Origin: Seminavis robusta
Lineage: Eukaryota > Bacillariophyta > Bacillariophyceae > Naviculales > Naviculaceae
NCBI GenBank assembly: GCA_903772945.1
Contig: CAICTM010000226.1
Span: forward strand, 1-64,000
DNA: 64,000 bases
Direction of reading: 5' to 3'
Shown: piece after piece, positions 51,401 to 63,224 of the stretch
Layout: each line of letters opens with the position of its first letter
How positions within the stretch are numbered: position 1 is the first letter of the stretch
Translations under genes and position numbers: made by a program
Notes under the pieces: generated by a model
Seen by the model: only the letters and a program-made list of their open reading frames with translations
The model's database searches: none
What the model was told of the DNA's origin: nothing

Positions 51401-54400
51401 GGAAAGACTGATGTGGAAGAAATAGATGAAGGAATCAAGGTTAGAAGTGGAGACAAGATCCAAGCAGTAAAGAAAGGCACGATCAAATTAACGGCAATGC
51501 AACGTGATGGCACGACGTATGACTTGACACTCTCGGATTACAAGTATGTCACCAACCTGGGTGTATGATTATTTAGTTTGGTCAAGGCAATCCAGAAGGT
51601 TGGAGCATCATTAAGAACCAAGATTGTCTTACGCACGCAGACCAACGAATAGTCTTTGATATAATTAACTCAACCAAAGAGGGATATCTTTGCGGCATTG
51701 ATCTTTTTCCACAGGACATGCCACGAGAGAGCAGTTACGCGTGTACGGATGACACGGCACTGTAAGCGACTGAAGAGACTTCGCAAAGTAACACTGTGGA
51801 TACGCCCAAGACGGAACAACCAAGTAAGGAGAAGTACTGGAAAATAAACGACATCCACAAGAAGCTGGGACAAGCGAGTGAAGCCGCACTAAGAAGGACA
51901 GCACATCAGTACAGGTGGAAGCTCACAGGGAAATTAGAACCATGTTCTCACTGTGAGCAGGACGAGCAAAGCAAGCACCCGTAGCCAAGGATACTTCAAC
52001 GACATCAGAGATCCCTGGAGAACGAAAATTTATAGATACCTCGTCTGTAGATGAAGGCACGTCTACCAAGGGAGGAAAGTATTGGCTGGCGATAATTGAT
52101 GATGCTACCAGTAAGCGATGGAGTAGGATCATTCAGAACAAACGCGATGTCATCCTTAAGGTCAAGAACTTCATTCGAGTGCTGGATCGCAGGCGCACTC
52201 CAGTACACTACATACGGATGGACGATGCAGGAGAAAACAAGAAGCTGATGACGGGAATGTGAAACGCGATTAACATGTTTGAGACGGTTAGTTTGAGTTA
52301 ACTGGACGAGATACGCCTCAAAAGAATGGAAAGGTAGAACGATGGTTTGCAGTAGGCACCGATCTGATTCGGGCCATGTTCCATGAAGCTGGTTTTGATG
52401 AGAAGCAATGAAAGTTTCTTTACGGAGATGCAGTCATGTACGTCACTGACGTTGAGATTGTACTACAGTCAGCATCTCATGAAAATCAAAGCTACCGCAT
52501 GTTCTATGGAGAAGACATGCCACCAATGATCCAAGTTGCGACGATTCGGAGAAGTTGAATACGTCAAGTTTGTTGGAAAAATCAAGGTAAAACTACAAGA
52601 TCGCGGACTACCTATGCTGTATCTTGAAAGAGCACGGAATCACAGAGCAGACACGTACAAGAGCTACACTACAATATGGCAACGGAGAACAGTGCTCACA
52701 CCGCATGTGATCTGATGGACAGACGTAGACGAATGGGAGGGTATGGGTCTACCCAGCACAGCAGAAGAACTCACACATATTGGAAAAGATAAGCTCCTCA
52801 GCGTCCTACCTACAAAAAATCGGGAATCGAACTCTCATGATCTGCTCCTTAAACCCACGAAGACTACCAAGGCCAGGAGCAATCACACTGAAATCAAGAA
52901 GATTAATAAAGTTCTCAGCGACCCAACAGCCAAACACCTGACCGGTCGCGACCAAACTATCCAAGTCAACGCGGGAACTACAGAAGACTCGGTGCGAGCT
53001 ACAACCACCAGGCCCTACAGACACTGGACAAGCTAGCGGCAGGTACAACCTCATGACGGGGGCTCCCTCATGCAAACACTTTCGGACGATGCATCGAAGG
53101 AGGAGAGAAGATAAAAGTCAGCACGAACAACCGGAAATCACCGCCAATAACAGAAGCAAAGAATTCAATGACAGAAATGGCAAATTTTCGACGATTCCAA
53201 TGACAGAACGTTTTTGGAACGCACATGAAGACTGGATGAAGTTTGGGTACACGGCATCAGAAGTAGATTTGACGGGAGGGCTAGGACAGGCATCCATTAT
53301 CAAGATGACTCTCGCTTATGACCCAAGGACTCAGGAATCCAGCAAAAGTACTAAGTATTTGTTCACCAAGCCAAGCACAGTTCGAGGAAGCTTAGGACCA
53401 CCGGAACCATTTACAGCGAGAAAAGTGGAGGGAGGCGATCAAAGGCGAGCTAGACAAATGGTAGAAACTCAAGGTCTGGCGCAAGATCAAGAGATCAAAA
53501 TGGAGGAAGGGAGACGATAGTGTCAAACCACAAGTGGTGCTGGAAATCAAGCGGAATGGAAGATCAAGAGCTAGATTGGTGGCCTGCGGCTACAGTCAGG
53601 TACCCGGAAATGATTGACAACATCTCAAGTCGGTGGCTAACGACATCACCTTCCGCATCCTCTTGATTTACTACTAAAGAAGAGGGAAGAGCGAAGCAAT
53701 ATATCTTCGATATTGGAGAAGCATTCCTACATGAGAGAATGGACGTAGTCAACTACATGGACTGCCCAAAAAGACTAGAACACCAAGACGACGAATGTGT
53801 CATACTGGACAAGACCATCTATGTGCTTGCAGAGCGCACGACATGTACTACTTGAAGTTTGCGAGTGTCCTGGAAGATTAGGATTCTTACATGTCCTAGT
53901 GATCCATGCCTCTTCATGCGAAACAAGAATAGGGAAGATATGCGTGATTCTATGTACGTGGATGACAATTCTCACCATTGGAGAAGAAACGATATCAAGG
54001 AGTGCTTCAAGGATTAAAGATCGAGGCTAGAACATGACCATAGAGTACGAACTAACGGACTACCTGAGCTGTGAGATTCGGATGAATACCCCGAAAGGAT
54101 GCTGCATGGGTGGGACAACCCAACAATGATCAAGAAGATTCAAACACATTCGGAGAGGAGGTACAGAAGCTACCCAAGTACAAGCTAGCGGGAACACCTG
54201 GACTCAGGAATAGTAAAGACAGACAAACAGAGCGAATGGATCGATGAAGAACCAACAGAGCAGATATCGAACAAGGAGTAGGCATGCTCATGTACCTTAT
54301 CAAGCATTCAAGGTCAGAGATCTCGAACGCGGACGAGAGCTAGCTAAGGTCTTGGGATGCGCAACGCCGGCAGCTTACAAGGAAATGCTACGCTGTTTAA

Positions 54401-54982
54401 AGTACGTGTTGGATCTCAATGGAACCGTGGACTTTTGTGAGACAGAGAAGAAGAAGGACCGTGGAAATTTGAAGTATTCTCGGATTCGGATTAGGCCGGA
54501 GACAAGAACAACAGAGATCAGTCACGTCCATGATGATCTTTCTCGAAGGTGTACTCATTCATGGAGGTCCAAGCTACAGAGGTCGTAGCATTGTCGAGTT
54601 CCGAAACTGAGGTTCTACGCGTGTGTCGAAGCAGTGCGAGAAGTCCCGTCATCGCGCAGTTTCTGAAGTTCCTACAGTCAGGTAAACTACCTGTGCAATG
54701 AAGATCGATAACGTAGGTGCTATCTTTTGTCAAGAACAAGACAAGTGCAAGTCGACAAGAGCCATATGGATACGGAGGGTGCACTACGGGTGAACCAAAT
54801 GATAGCAGACTGGCCTAGTGAAGATTGATTTCTGGTTCGCGCGGAAGACAACTTGTGCGACATTGGAACCAAGAATTGTCAACGTCGAGACCTCGACGGA
54901 CATGCACCGAAAACTAAAGGAGACAAGGAGCAATTGGTTTGAGTATGGAAGAAGGTCGCTGCATCATCCGAAAACAGAAGGG

Positions 54983-55493
54983 TGTTAGAAAGGTATTTTC
55001 GTATGAAGGACAGACGACTCGGGATCCACAATCACGGTTCGTGATTGGGGATGTGTGACTCAAATCAGATGGTTATCCGATCATCATCAGATGGCAGGTG
55101 TACGAGGAACGAGGACAATGGTCGTCTAGATGATGCAACTACAAAGGTTAGGAAGTTAGGTCGAAGAGATGAATGCAAGGAGCGACGGGAGGAACAAATG
55201 AATGGACAGATGAAGGTCCATAGGTTTAGTAAAGTGAGGAAAGCCCTCCAGGGCCAACCATGCACTTCAGGAAGATAGATCGAACGAGATCTATCTGCAG
55301 ATGAAACTGCGAGAAACAGAGGATCGAAAGATCCTGGTATATGTATGCATATCGGAGCTCAGTTGTAGAGCTCACAATCTGAACGAGAGAGAAAGAGAAA
55401 ACGAAACAAATAGCCAGTCTACTAGACAGTAGAGCTGGAAGGATATTGATTAAATTAGAGAAATTGTGCGTTCAAGTTCACACCTTTTCAACA
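54983..55493 (+). repeat. 3' LTR of the second copia element
   Basis: 511 bp partner of 47925-48422, followed by the GTAGTG duplication. Confidence 0.9.
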
Positions 55494-55766
55494 GTAGTGG
55501 CTGTATACGTACTGCAGTACGGACAAAGTCATGCGGTGCCTGTGCGATGTAAAAACTTCGTCTGAGATGTGTGATTGACTTGGTCCAAGACATGCTGTTG
55601 CCTTTTGCTGCACAGTGCACAGGCAGGCCGATGGTAAGGACTCGATTGATTTGGATTCTTACGACCTCGATTTCTTTGATGTGGCTCACAACAAAACACA
55701 AACACTCCCAAGGAAAAAAGCAACCACTCCGCAATCGGCACCAAAAACAACTCAATCAATTACATC

Positions 55767-56102
55767 ATGAGCTTTATCGAGAAACACAACATTGTCTACA
55801 GCGGGAGCATGCCATCAAATCAGATATGTGGCCTCTGGAAGATCTGGCAAGAGGAGCGAGCAACTCCATCAGGTGGCTCCTTGATCTCGGACATGCCAGT
55901 TCCCAAGGCTCACTTGGCCCACATGACTCTCAGCACTACCCCTGCGGCCAGCCCAGCCCAAGCGACCCACAAGTACTTTGCTGGTGTCAACGGTAGACCG
56001 GATCGCAGTCATGGCAACATCATTCGAGTCGATACTTCTGCCTTCATGATGTTTGAGGATATCCCTGAGCTTGTCGCCCTCAACCGTTACAGCCATTCCT
56101 GA
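55767..56102 (+). CDS. Small hypothetical protein
   Basis: 111 residues, MSFIEKHNIVYSGSMPSNQ onward, mixed composition with several Trp and Met, and a hydrophilic C-terminus (FEDIPELVALNRYSHS). No domain or signal peptide recognised. The start follows an A/C-rich leader (about 55690-55766, AAAAACAACTCAATCAATTACATC) like those of the neighbouring real genes, which is the main support. Could be a lineage-specific small protein. Confidence 0.42.
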   Translation: MSFIEKHNIVYSGSMPSNQICGLWKIWQEERATPSGGSLISDMPVPKAHLAHMTLSTTPAASPAQATHKYFAGVNGRPDRSHGNIIRVDTSAFMMFEDIPELVALNRYSHS

Positions 56103-57342
56103 GTTGGCTTCTAGCCACAAGGGCACAATACAACGTGAAATCACATCCAGATCTCTTTCAAACATAGCTGCTTCATACCCAGAGCAAGCAAACCAACTGG
56201 CAGATTGTCAACAAGGTCTTGTCGGACGCTGCTAGCTGCTGACAACAGGCAGCAAACCAGCAACCACAACAATACCAATAGACCACGGGGGTAGATTATA
56301 CAAAGGAGACACGGGCAATGGCACTGCCTCCACCCAGCGAACATCGCACCTCTTCCTACGGTATCTTGGGTATCATCGCTACGGTACACAATAGACAGTC
56401 TTCCACATAATAATAAAAGCTTCCCATTTCAACTACAGTAGATATTCCGATACGGTAGGTTCCTCCATTCCTTGCTTCTCAGTGAGTGGACTCACCACCA
56501 GAGCAGCCGTCCCGCGGAGAAGGAGACCTCGATCTACACAGTTAAAAGGAAGGTACCGGTAGCGTGAATGGCGTTGGCGACGCCAAAAAAGTTCGCTTGG
56601 CGTCTTTCTCGTGATGGCTGACTGGCTGGGTGTATTGCCTATACATGTAGTTACCCCAGGTGGTGTCCAGTCAGATCTAGTTGACCCCAGGTTGCCTTGC
56701 GGTTTCTGCGCCGGCCTCCAAATGTGCAGCATTCCCAAAGTGGAGCCGTGTCTTGGGACAGATTCGAGGTACTCTATGTGTAGCACTACCAGCCAAGATG
56801 GGCTGCTTCTGAAACTCTCGCTGCTACAAAGTCAATGATTAATCATAAGCTTTGGGAAGCCATTGACGAGGCAGGCAGCTTTGGTAACACCACCACAACC
56901 ATTGTGGCGCACGCTGCTAACAGGCGCCAAACAAACCCAAAGCTGCCTTGCGGTGTATGAACCCGGCATAGACTCCTGTTGTCAGCAGCGGAGTGATCCT
57001 CCACCGTAGATGGAAGGTACCTAGAGCTGGAGCTATCTTGCCAGGTTCCAGCTTTCAGATTGGTGATTGAGTTTGTTGAAGTGAACAGCTCACGAAATCG
57101 CATGGCAAACGGTACCACTTTGGCGAAGAACTCTGAAAGACTTATTGTCCATCGTGGCGTCATCAAAGATACTCCATCACCCAACTCCGAACCGTTGACA
57201 AAGCAAAGATCCATCTCTCCCTGAGCAAACACTTTACTGTCCCTCTCTATGTTAAAGGTTGCACAAAGCCACTACCAACACTTTCATTATCTCTCTTCTG
57301 AACCAAACCCTTTGATTGCATCCCTACTCAGCATTGTTCAAC
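56103..57342. other. Intergenic before the 4CL-like gene
   Basis: No gene supported. Frames at 56433-56786 and 56843-57232 on the minus strand lack domains. The last 100 bp are C/A-rich and probably the 5' leader of the ligase. Confidence 0.45.
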
Positions 57343-59446
57343 ATGATTGCAACTAATCTTGTCCGCCGAGTGGTGCCAACTTGGCGTCGCCATGGTCGCT
57401 CTGCTGTCAACAATTATCGAACCATGTCTTCTGGGAGTGTTGATTTCTCTAGTGCTGAGAATACCAATGCCTTTGCCGATCATTGCGATTTGAATTTGGC
57501 TTACAGTCCATACCCTCCCGTCCCAGAAGGACCATACGAGCCTCTGGCAGAATTTGTTATGCAGGATTGGAAGGGACACAACCCCAACGGCGGATTTTTG
57601 GGCGAACAAATCGCTATCCGAGACACTGCCACTTCCATGACACGTTCCTTTGATGACTACTACAATATTGCTACTCAAGTCGGAGCTGTTCTCCTGGACG
57701 ATTATGCCATTGAAGAAGATCAATGCGTGGCCTTGTACTGTCCGAACCATTGTGACTACTTGCCCATTTCTCTGGCAGTTGCCCTTTGTGGATCCAAGCT
57801 CACTCCCATTAACCCACTGTATACACGTTCAGAGCTATCCACCGTGCTGCAAAAGTCACGTTCCAAGGTCCTGTTCGTCCACGTATCTAAGCTCGACGTC
57901 GCACTTGAGTCTGTTCAGCAGGATTGTCCAGGAATTGAAAAGATTGTTGTGATTACTGATGAGGCAAGCGAAGGGATTCCGGAAGGAACCGTCAATTTGA
58001 AAGATTTACTCGACAACCCAGACAAAAGACTGACCAAAACGCGTCGAGTTATGCATAAACACACCAAAACCCATCCCTACCTGCTACCCTACAGGTTAGT
58101 GCAGCAAAAAGAGTTTTGAAGAAACACTCCCGTCCACGGTACCGGTCTGGTCGATCTTGCTCACAAATCTATTTCCAACTCCCCTTGTTTGTCACGCAAT
58201 CTCAGCTCGGGCACCACTGGCCAACCAAAGGGCGTATGTTTGACCCACGAAAACATGGTGGTAAATCTACTTCAGTTTCACGAAATTGAAGGGTTGGCTT
58301 TTGCGCCGGTAAGAAAGTGCTAGAACAGAAAACTAATTGTGATTGAATGCCCTTTGGTTCCAATGACGCTCATTAAAGGATTTGTTCTACGCAGGACCAC
58401 AAGCTGATTTCGCCTCTACCATTTTTCCATATCTATGCGTTTGAGCTATCCATGATTCACACTGCTTGGAAGGGACATGAGCTGATCACATCATCAGGAC
58501 GATTTGATTTGGAGGAATTCTGCCAAACTGTTCAAGAACACAAACCGGAGAGATCGCACCTTGTGCCTCCTATCATGTTGGGGCTGGGAAAGCATCCAAT
58601 TGTCGACAAGTAAGTGACACTTGTAAATGATACAAAACAAGATTGTCAGGCGATAGTTTGAGGATTTCCGTGGTCATTGCTATCAAGATCTCACTTACTT
58701 GGTCGTTGCATCCACCAAGATACGATATGTCGAGTTTGAAGACTATCATTAGCGCAGCTGCTCCCTTGGGAGAAGACAACGAGAACGCAGTCAAGAAACG
58801 CTTTGATGGTATCTGCGTCAAGCAAGGGTGGGGCATGTCTGAATTGAGCCCCTTGGGCACACTCAATTCTGACTTCAACGCCAAGCCCGGGAGTGTCGGT
58901 CCGTTGTGTCCGAACACTTTTGGTAAGGTTGTTGGCGAAGACGGTAAGTCCCTGCCTCCAAACGAAAGTGGGGAACTACTCATCAAGGGCCCCCAAGTCA
59001 TGATGGGCTACTTGGATGATCACGACAAAACTGCCGAATGTTTGAGTCACTCGGGGTGGCTCCGCACGGGCGACATTGCCCATTACGACGAAGACGGGTA
59101 CTTTTACATTACAGATCGTATCAAGGAACTGATCAAAGTCCGTGGATTCCAGGTTGCTCCTGCCGAATTGGAGGCGCTGCTGCTAACGCACGAAGCCGTC
59201 AATGATGTGGCTGTGATTCAAGTGCCGGACGAAGAATCAGGTGAAGTGCCACGGGCCTATGTGGTCTTGAAAGACACCCATGCTAGTGTGACCGATGAGG
59301 ACATCAAGGAATGGGTAAAAGGGCTTGTGGCGCCATACAAGCGATTGGAAGGCGGCGTGATTTTCACTGATGTTATTCCCAAATCTGCATCAGGCAAGAT
59401 CCTGCGTAGAATTCTCCGAGACCAAGTCAAAGAAGAGTTTGCATAG
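57343..59446 (+). CDS. 4-coumarate:CoA ligase-like AMP-binding enzyme
   Basis: Four exons, 57343-58094, 58206-58308, 58395-58609 and 58720-59446, introns of 111, 86 and 110 nt with GT-AG ends, 598 residues. Joining exon 1 to 2 rebuilds the AMP-binding signature PYSSGTTGQPKGV across the splice. Later motifs: LISPLPFFHIYAFE, QGWGMSELSPLGT (A5), GELLIKGPQVMMGYL, GWLRTGDIAHYDEDGYFYI (A7), DRIKELIKVRGFQVAPAE (A8 hinge) and PKSASGKILRRILRD with the catalytic Lys (A10). It activates a carboxylic acid as an adenylate and makes the CoA thioester; the acid could be a phenylpropanoid, fatty or other acid. The first 30 residues (MIATNLVRRVVPTWRRHGRS) are basic and acid-free, like a mitochondrial presequence. 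No C-terminal SKL peroxisome signal. Confidence 0.92.
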
Positions 59447-59880
59447 AGACAGGGTTGTAGAAAATCAATAGAATTCAATCAACAGACACAGTACTAAGAA
59501 CCAGTCTATTCGTGAGACTGGCTGGCAATCAGAGTTGTTCGAGAATAAATGAAGGCTTCACGGTACGATCATATAGAAACCAGATCCGAAACTCTGCCTA
59601 CTGCTGAGATACCCAACTACCAACTAGTCTATTCAAAACACGAGCGTGAGGGTTGGCTGACTTCAACCCACCACTTTTGGCTGGTATCAAGATGACGAGA
59701 GCTACATAATAAGTCTATTCTGTCGGTTGTCATAGGACTCTAGTAATAAGATTCTGAAAGTAGAAAGAACGATTGAATCATTCAGTCTATCTACTTCTGA
59801 TGACGTCCAACCCTTGCCACCGAGCTAAGCCAGCCGTAGGTTAGCCTGCTTGTGACACATTGCTGGATTGCCAACAGCTT
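59447..59880. other. Short spacer between convergent 4CL-like and TRAPPC2 genes
   Basis: 434 bp containing both 3' UTRs. No gene, no obvious terminator-like structure. Confidence 0.45.
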
Positions 59881-60504
59881 TCATAAGAGATACCTGCGTG
59901 CAACAGCTCTCACCCGCGCATCAAATGAAGAGGATGTAATTGGAGTATCGTACCGGTAGAAAGGGTTCATGGAAACCTGGAGAATTTAACAGTTGTTGAT
60001 TGATTGAAAGAAGTAGTTTGAGCTGTACCATCGATGGGATGCAGCGCCTGAGCATATCATGTGCCTACCTTCACGTAAAGCTCATAGACTTCCTGGAAGA
60101 AGTTTTTGATGCTGTCTTCATTTTTGCCCCCATGCAACAACATAAATTTAATGTTTCCAGCCGTCAAGAAAGTCGACACTTGTTGATGATTGACCTAAAT
60201 CAATAAATGCAACAGATATGCGATTGTCAGGTTAAATGCCAATATCCCTATACTTCTGTACCGACGGATGAAATCGATACCCACAACGCACCTTGTCAAC
60301 CACTTTCAGGAACATTTGATTGGTCGTCCACGCAACGTTCTCCACCAGATCCAACCCCGAGTGCAGTACAAAGTAGTTCTGTCTCGTGACGGCGTCAGAG
60401 CTTGGTGCAGCGCCTCTTTTCAAGAACTCTGCTTCATAAAGTGGTTCATTCTTCCCGACAATCACCAAAAACAGAGACTGATTAGGAGCTGCAGCGGAGG
60501 TCAT
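59881..60504 (-). CDS. TRAPPC2: TRAPP complex subunit 2 (sedlin)
   Basis: Three exons on the minus strand, 60504-60292, 60194-60069 and 59976-59881, introns of 97 and 92 nt, giving 144 residues; sedlin is usually about 140. Exon 1: [29 protein letters not shown] and [15 protein letters not shown], then MFLKVVDK. Exon 2: [20 protein letters not shown] and [16 protein letters not shown]. Exon 3: [20 protein letters not shown], ending RRYLL. All three blocks match the longin-fold sedlin family in order. TRAPPC2 is a core subunit of the TRAPP tethering/Rab-GEF complex at the ER-Golgi. The gene is complete only when the introns are removed. Confidence 0.93.
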
Positions 60505-61710
60505 GTTCAAATAATGATGCCCTTTGCTACCTGTACCGTACAAACTAGGAGGAGAAGAGAGATCGACCGTTGCTTTGGATATTGGCCGCCATGGTGGCAA
60601 CATCCGAAGTAAACCAGCAATTCGTGACAACTGAAAAGATTTAATCACGTTTATGACGTCATGAAACTAAACGCGTTCTCCCAGCATGGTTGTGAGGACG
60701 TGAGGACGAACTCACAGCATGCACAGCACTACGAGAGCTCCTCTGTCAACTAAGGAGAGGAGCCATAGAGTAGTGTTGTAGTAGCTTAGTTAACCTAGCT
60801 AGCAATTCCTAGGTGCTGTGTGGCTGAGGGGAGCTCTGCTACGGCATCTCGTGTTACCCGATCCTTCACAGCAACAGTATTTCTTTATGGGCGGGGGAAG
60901 GTGGTTGGTTGCCTTCTTGGCCGAGGAACTGGTGTTGAGGACATGTGATACTCACTTCCTCATGGGTGACCAGGTGTTGGGTTGGGATTTGTCCCTGGAT
61001 TTGCACAAGACCGGGTCCTGGAAAGTTCCAGGAGTTTTCAAAGTGGATGTCAGGAACTTGCTTTTGCTCGGGGCCAGGCGTACTCTTCAAGGAGTACCGA
61101 GTCGGCAACAGGTACTATCGGGCGAGATGCAATTCCTAGCATTTGCCCTGCCCAAGCAGGTGTTGCGAGACCAGGATGAAATGGGCCCAGAGATGGTAGA
61201 GGCGTTTCACGAAGCTTTAGCCCAATTTATTTTACATGCACTGGCAGTTTCTTTGTGTTGTGCAAGGCTTTTAAAGTACATGTACGTTTGTCAGACTTTG
61301 GGTCGGTCCAGGTGCATTGAGCACATCCCAAACAGTGTCCAGACCACAGAATTGGAGACTTTGCAGGATGATCATCCCATTTGTCAGCTTCTAGTAAGAA
61401 GGTGAGGGAGCTACCTGCTAGCACATTGGCTCAACAAATTCTGCATGACGTAACAGATGACTACAGTACAGCAGCGGTACTTCCGACCCACCAGAAAGCT
61501 CGGAATTCAACAGAGACGGCATACCCCTGGTATGGCACGGCCCTTGATCAGATTTCATGCAAGAGCAGGCAACCAAATGAAACGACGGCTTTTGCACAGC
61601 CCGCCACTGGCCCGACAAACTGCAGCGAGGCAAGGGGGCGTTTTCCACAATAAGGTACTCCACCAGTTCGCGAAAGCAATGGTTTGCCTCCGAAGTAAAC
61701 ACATGCTTTG
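60505..61710. other. Intergenic, no gene seen
   Basis: A frame at 60818-61405 (+) is open for 195 codons but Leu/Arg-rich with no domain or leader. A CTAGCTAGC string lies near 60796. Confidence 0.4.
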
Positions 61711-62646
61711 TTACAACCGTAGCTTTGTGACATTGGCAACCGTTTCTGTTGTCACCACATCAACAGGTGCCACAGTTGGAGCCATGGTGGTCATGGTCCC
61801 ATTCGGGGGTGTCGCCGTGGGTGCAGCGGGAGCCGTGGAATCCTCTTTCATGAGTACCGCCAAGACGATACAGAGAATAATGATGCAACAACACCATGTC
61901 AAAAAGGCTCCCCCCAGAATTTTGAATAGCCGATCGACATTTTGGAATATTTTGTTTTCGTGAATTCGCTGGGATCGTTCTTCTTCGATTTTGTGAATGT
62001 CCTTTCGTTTCATTTGTCGTTCGACATCCTTGTATTCTTGGGGATGATCTTTTTTGAATTTGTCCGCACGGTCATTCCACGTGCGGGCCCACATGGCCGG
62101 AGTGACTTCAATGGTGGCCGAGTGCTGCGAAGGCCCCGTGAGGCCACTGTGAAAGGAGCTCCCCGAAAGACTCGAATCGGCACGGCTCCCCCCCTTGTTG
62201 CGACCGCTGCTACGAACGTTGTTGCTTTTGTTGTTGTTGTTATTATTATTGTCATCCTTGTGAGATGCTTCGCCTTCTGGGAACAAGTCCTCTTCGTACT
62301 CGGACGTTGTCGACTCTTCTGTCGTAAGCCCCGAATGATGGCTGTTGTTTCGTCCTTCTCCTCCTTCTTCGTCGCCTGCAGCCACTTCTTCTTCTCCTTC
62401 CTCCTCTGATTCTTCTTCCGAGTCGTCTCGAATGGCCGTTGCTACAGCAGCTTGTGCATTGGTAGGAGCCGCCGCGGCTTCCGCTCTGGCGGCAGTAGCC
62501 TCAGTTTCGCGCCGATCATTCTCGGCCGCATAGTCTTTCCAGGAAAAGCTCAACTCGGGGTCCTCGGGCTGGTTCGAGGACTCTTCTTCTTCCTGACGAT
62601 TCCCACTCGACAAGGAACCAGCATCGTCATCTTTCTTCTCGCCCAT
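61711..62646 (-). CDS. Acidic low-complexity protein with C-terminal membrane anchor
   Basis: 311 residues from the ATG at 62646 (MGEKKDDDAGSLSSG); upstream open codons begin at a TTG. Residues 1-150 are highly acidic with EEESEEEGEEE-type runs, Ala-rich helix and a poly-Asn tract (DDNNNNNNNKSNN). A charged helical part about 190-240 (WARTWNDRADKFKKDHPQEY) follows, then a Cys-rich membrane helix about 247-268 (FLTWCCCIIILCIVLAVLM) and a Thr/Pro-rich tail with likely O-glycosylation sites. With the tail outside, this is another type II membrane protein, here without a folded ectodomain. Function unknown. Divergent from the GMD gene. Confidence 0.7.
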   Translation of the reverse strand: MGEKKDDDAGSLSSGNRQEEEESSNQPEDPELSFSWKDYAAENDRRETEATAARAEAAAAPTNAQAAVATAIRDDSEEESEEEGEEEVAAGDEEGGEGRNNSHHSGLTTEESTTSEYEEDLFPEGEASHKDDNNNNNNNKSNNVRSSGRNKGGSRADSSLSGSSFHSGLTGPSQHSATIEVTPAMWARTWNDRADKFKKDHPQEYKDVERQMKRKDIHKIEEERSQRIHENKIFQNVDRLFKILGGAFLTWCCCIIILCIVLAVLMKEDSTAPAAPTATPPNGTMTTMAPTVAPVDVVTTETVANVTKLRL

Positions 62647-63224
62647 GGTTGGATGATGATGGGGGTAGCTCCAAGCGGTCAATCAAGCGGTCCACTGGTC
62701 CAGTCGCAGAGTAGGATTAACTGTGACTAGAGGCAGCTACGTGGCACCTGTTGGTTGTTACTGTATACCGGTTAGGCTGCTGACAAAGTAGCCTGGTTCC
62801 GCTCAGACGGTTGCAACTCTGTGGGGCTCAATTGTTCCTTCCTTGTTGGTGGTCGTTGTTGCTGCTTTTGTTTTCTTCCATCCATCCGCGGTCCGCTTCT
62901 CGTTGATACCAGTCTTTTGCTCGGCAATAGTCATCGTAAATGACCTTTCGCAAGCATCCTTTTCAACGCGCGGGCCAGACCCAACCGTGTCTGACTGTCA
63001 TATATATTTTCTAGCGAGGATCCCTAACTAAAAATAATGCCGTTCCTGAACACCGAACAACTGGCGCGGTACACATGTCAAAACCCAAATCCAACTGGTT
63101 GATGGAATTGGCAATGCTTCGCTTGTGGCGTTTGGATCCTCACAATTAATTTTTGGCTTGCAAGTCAAATACCACCTTTTCATTTTCTTCTTCTCTTGAA
63201 AATCTAATCTTTTCTACAACCCTC
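62647..63224. promoter_or_regulatory. Divergent promoter region, tail-anchored protein / GMD
   Basis: 578 bp between divergent starts. Nothing specific called apart from an AT-rich block near 63000-63035 (CATATATATTTTCTAGC) that could hold a TATA-like element for either gene. Confidence 0.35.

Larger units (their letters stand above)
47925..55493 (+). mobile_element. Second Ty1/copia retrotransposon, heavily broken
   Basis: Plus orientation. LTRs of 498 bp (47925-48422) and 511 bp (54983-55493), TGTTAG...CAACA, flanked by GTAGTG (47919-47924 and 55494-55499). A purine-rich AAAACAGAAGGG precedes the right LTR. Parts seen in order: gag with a CFHCGKIG zinc knuckle (about 49430-49455), protease (WIADGGASTHM, about 51345-51380), integrase (GKYWLAIIDDATSK, about 52070-52115), reverse transcriptase (ARLVACGYSQVPGN, about 53569-53611, with a YVDD-type box near 53955) and RNase H-proximal sequence to about 54450. 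The copia order is clear. It carries many breaks, some dozens. The flanking duplication is still recognisable and the LTRs are alike, so it is not ancient, although the number of small length differences makes age hard to judge. Confidence 0.88.

Noticed and set aside
60818-61405. 195-codon plus-strand ORF
   Set aside because: Leu/Arg-rich, overlapped by equally open frames; no leader or motif.
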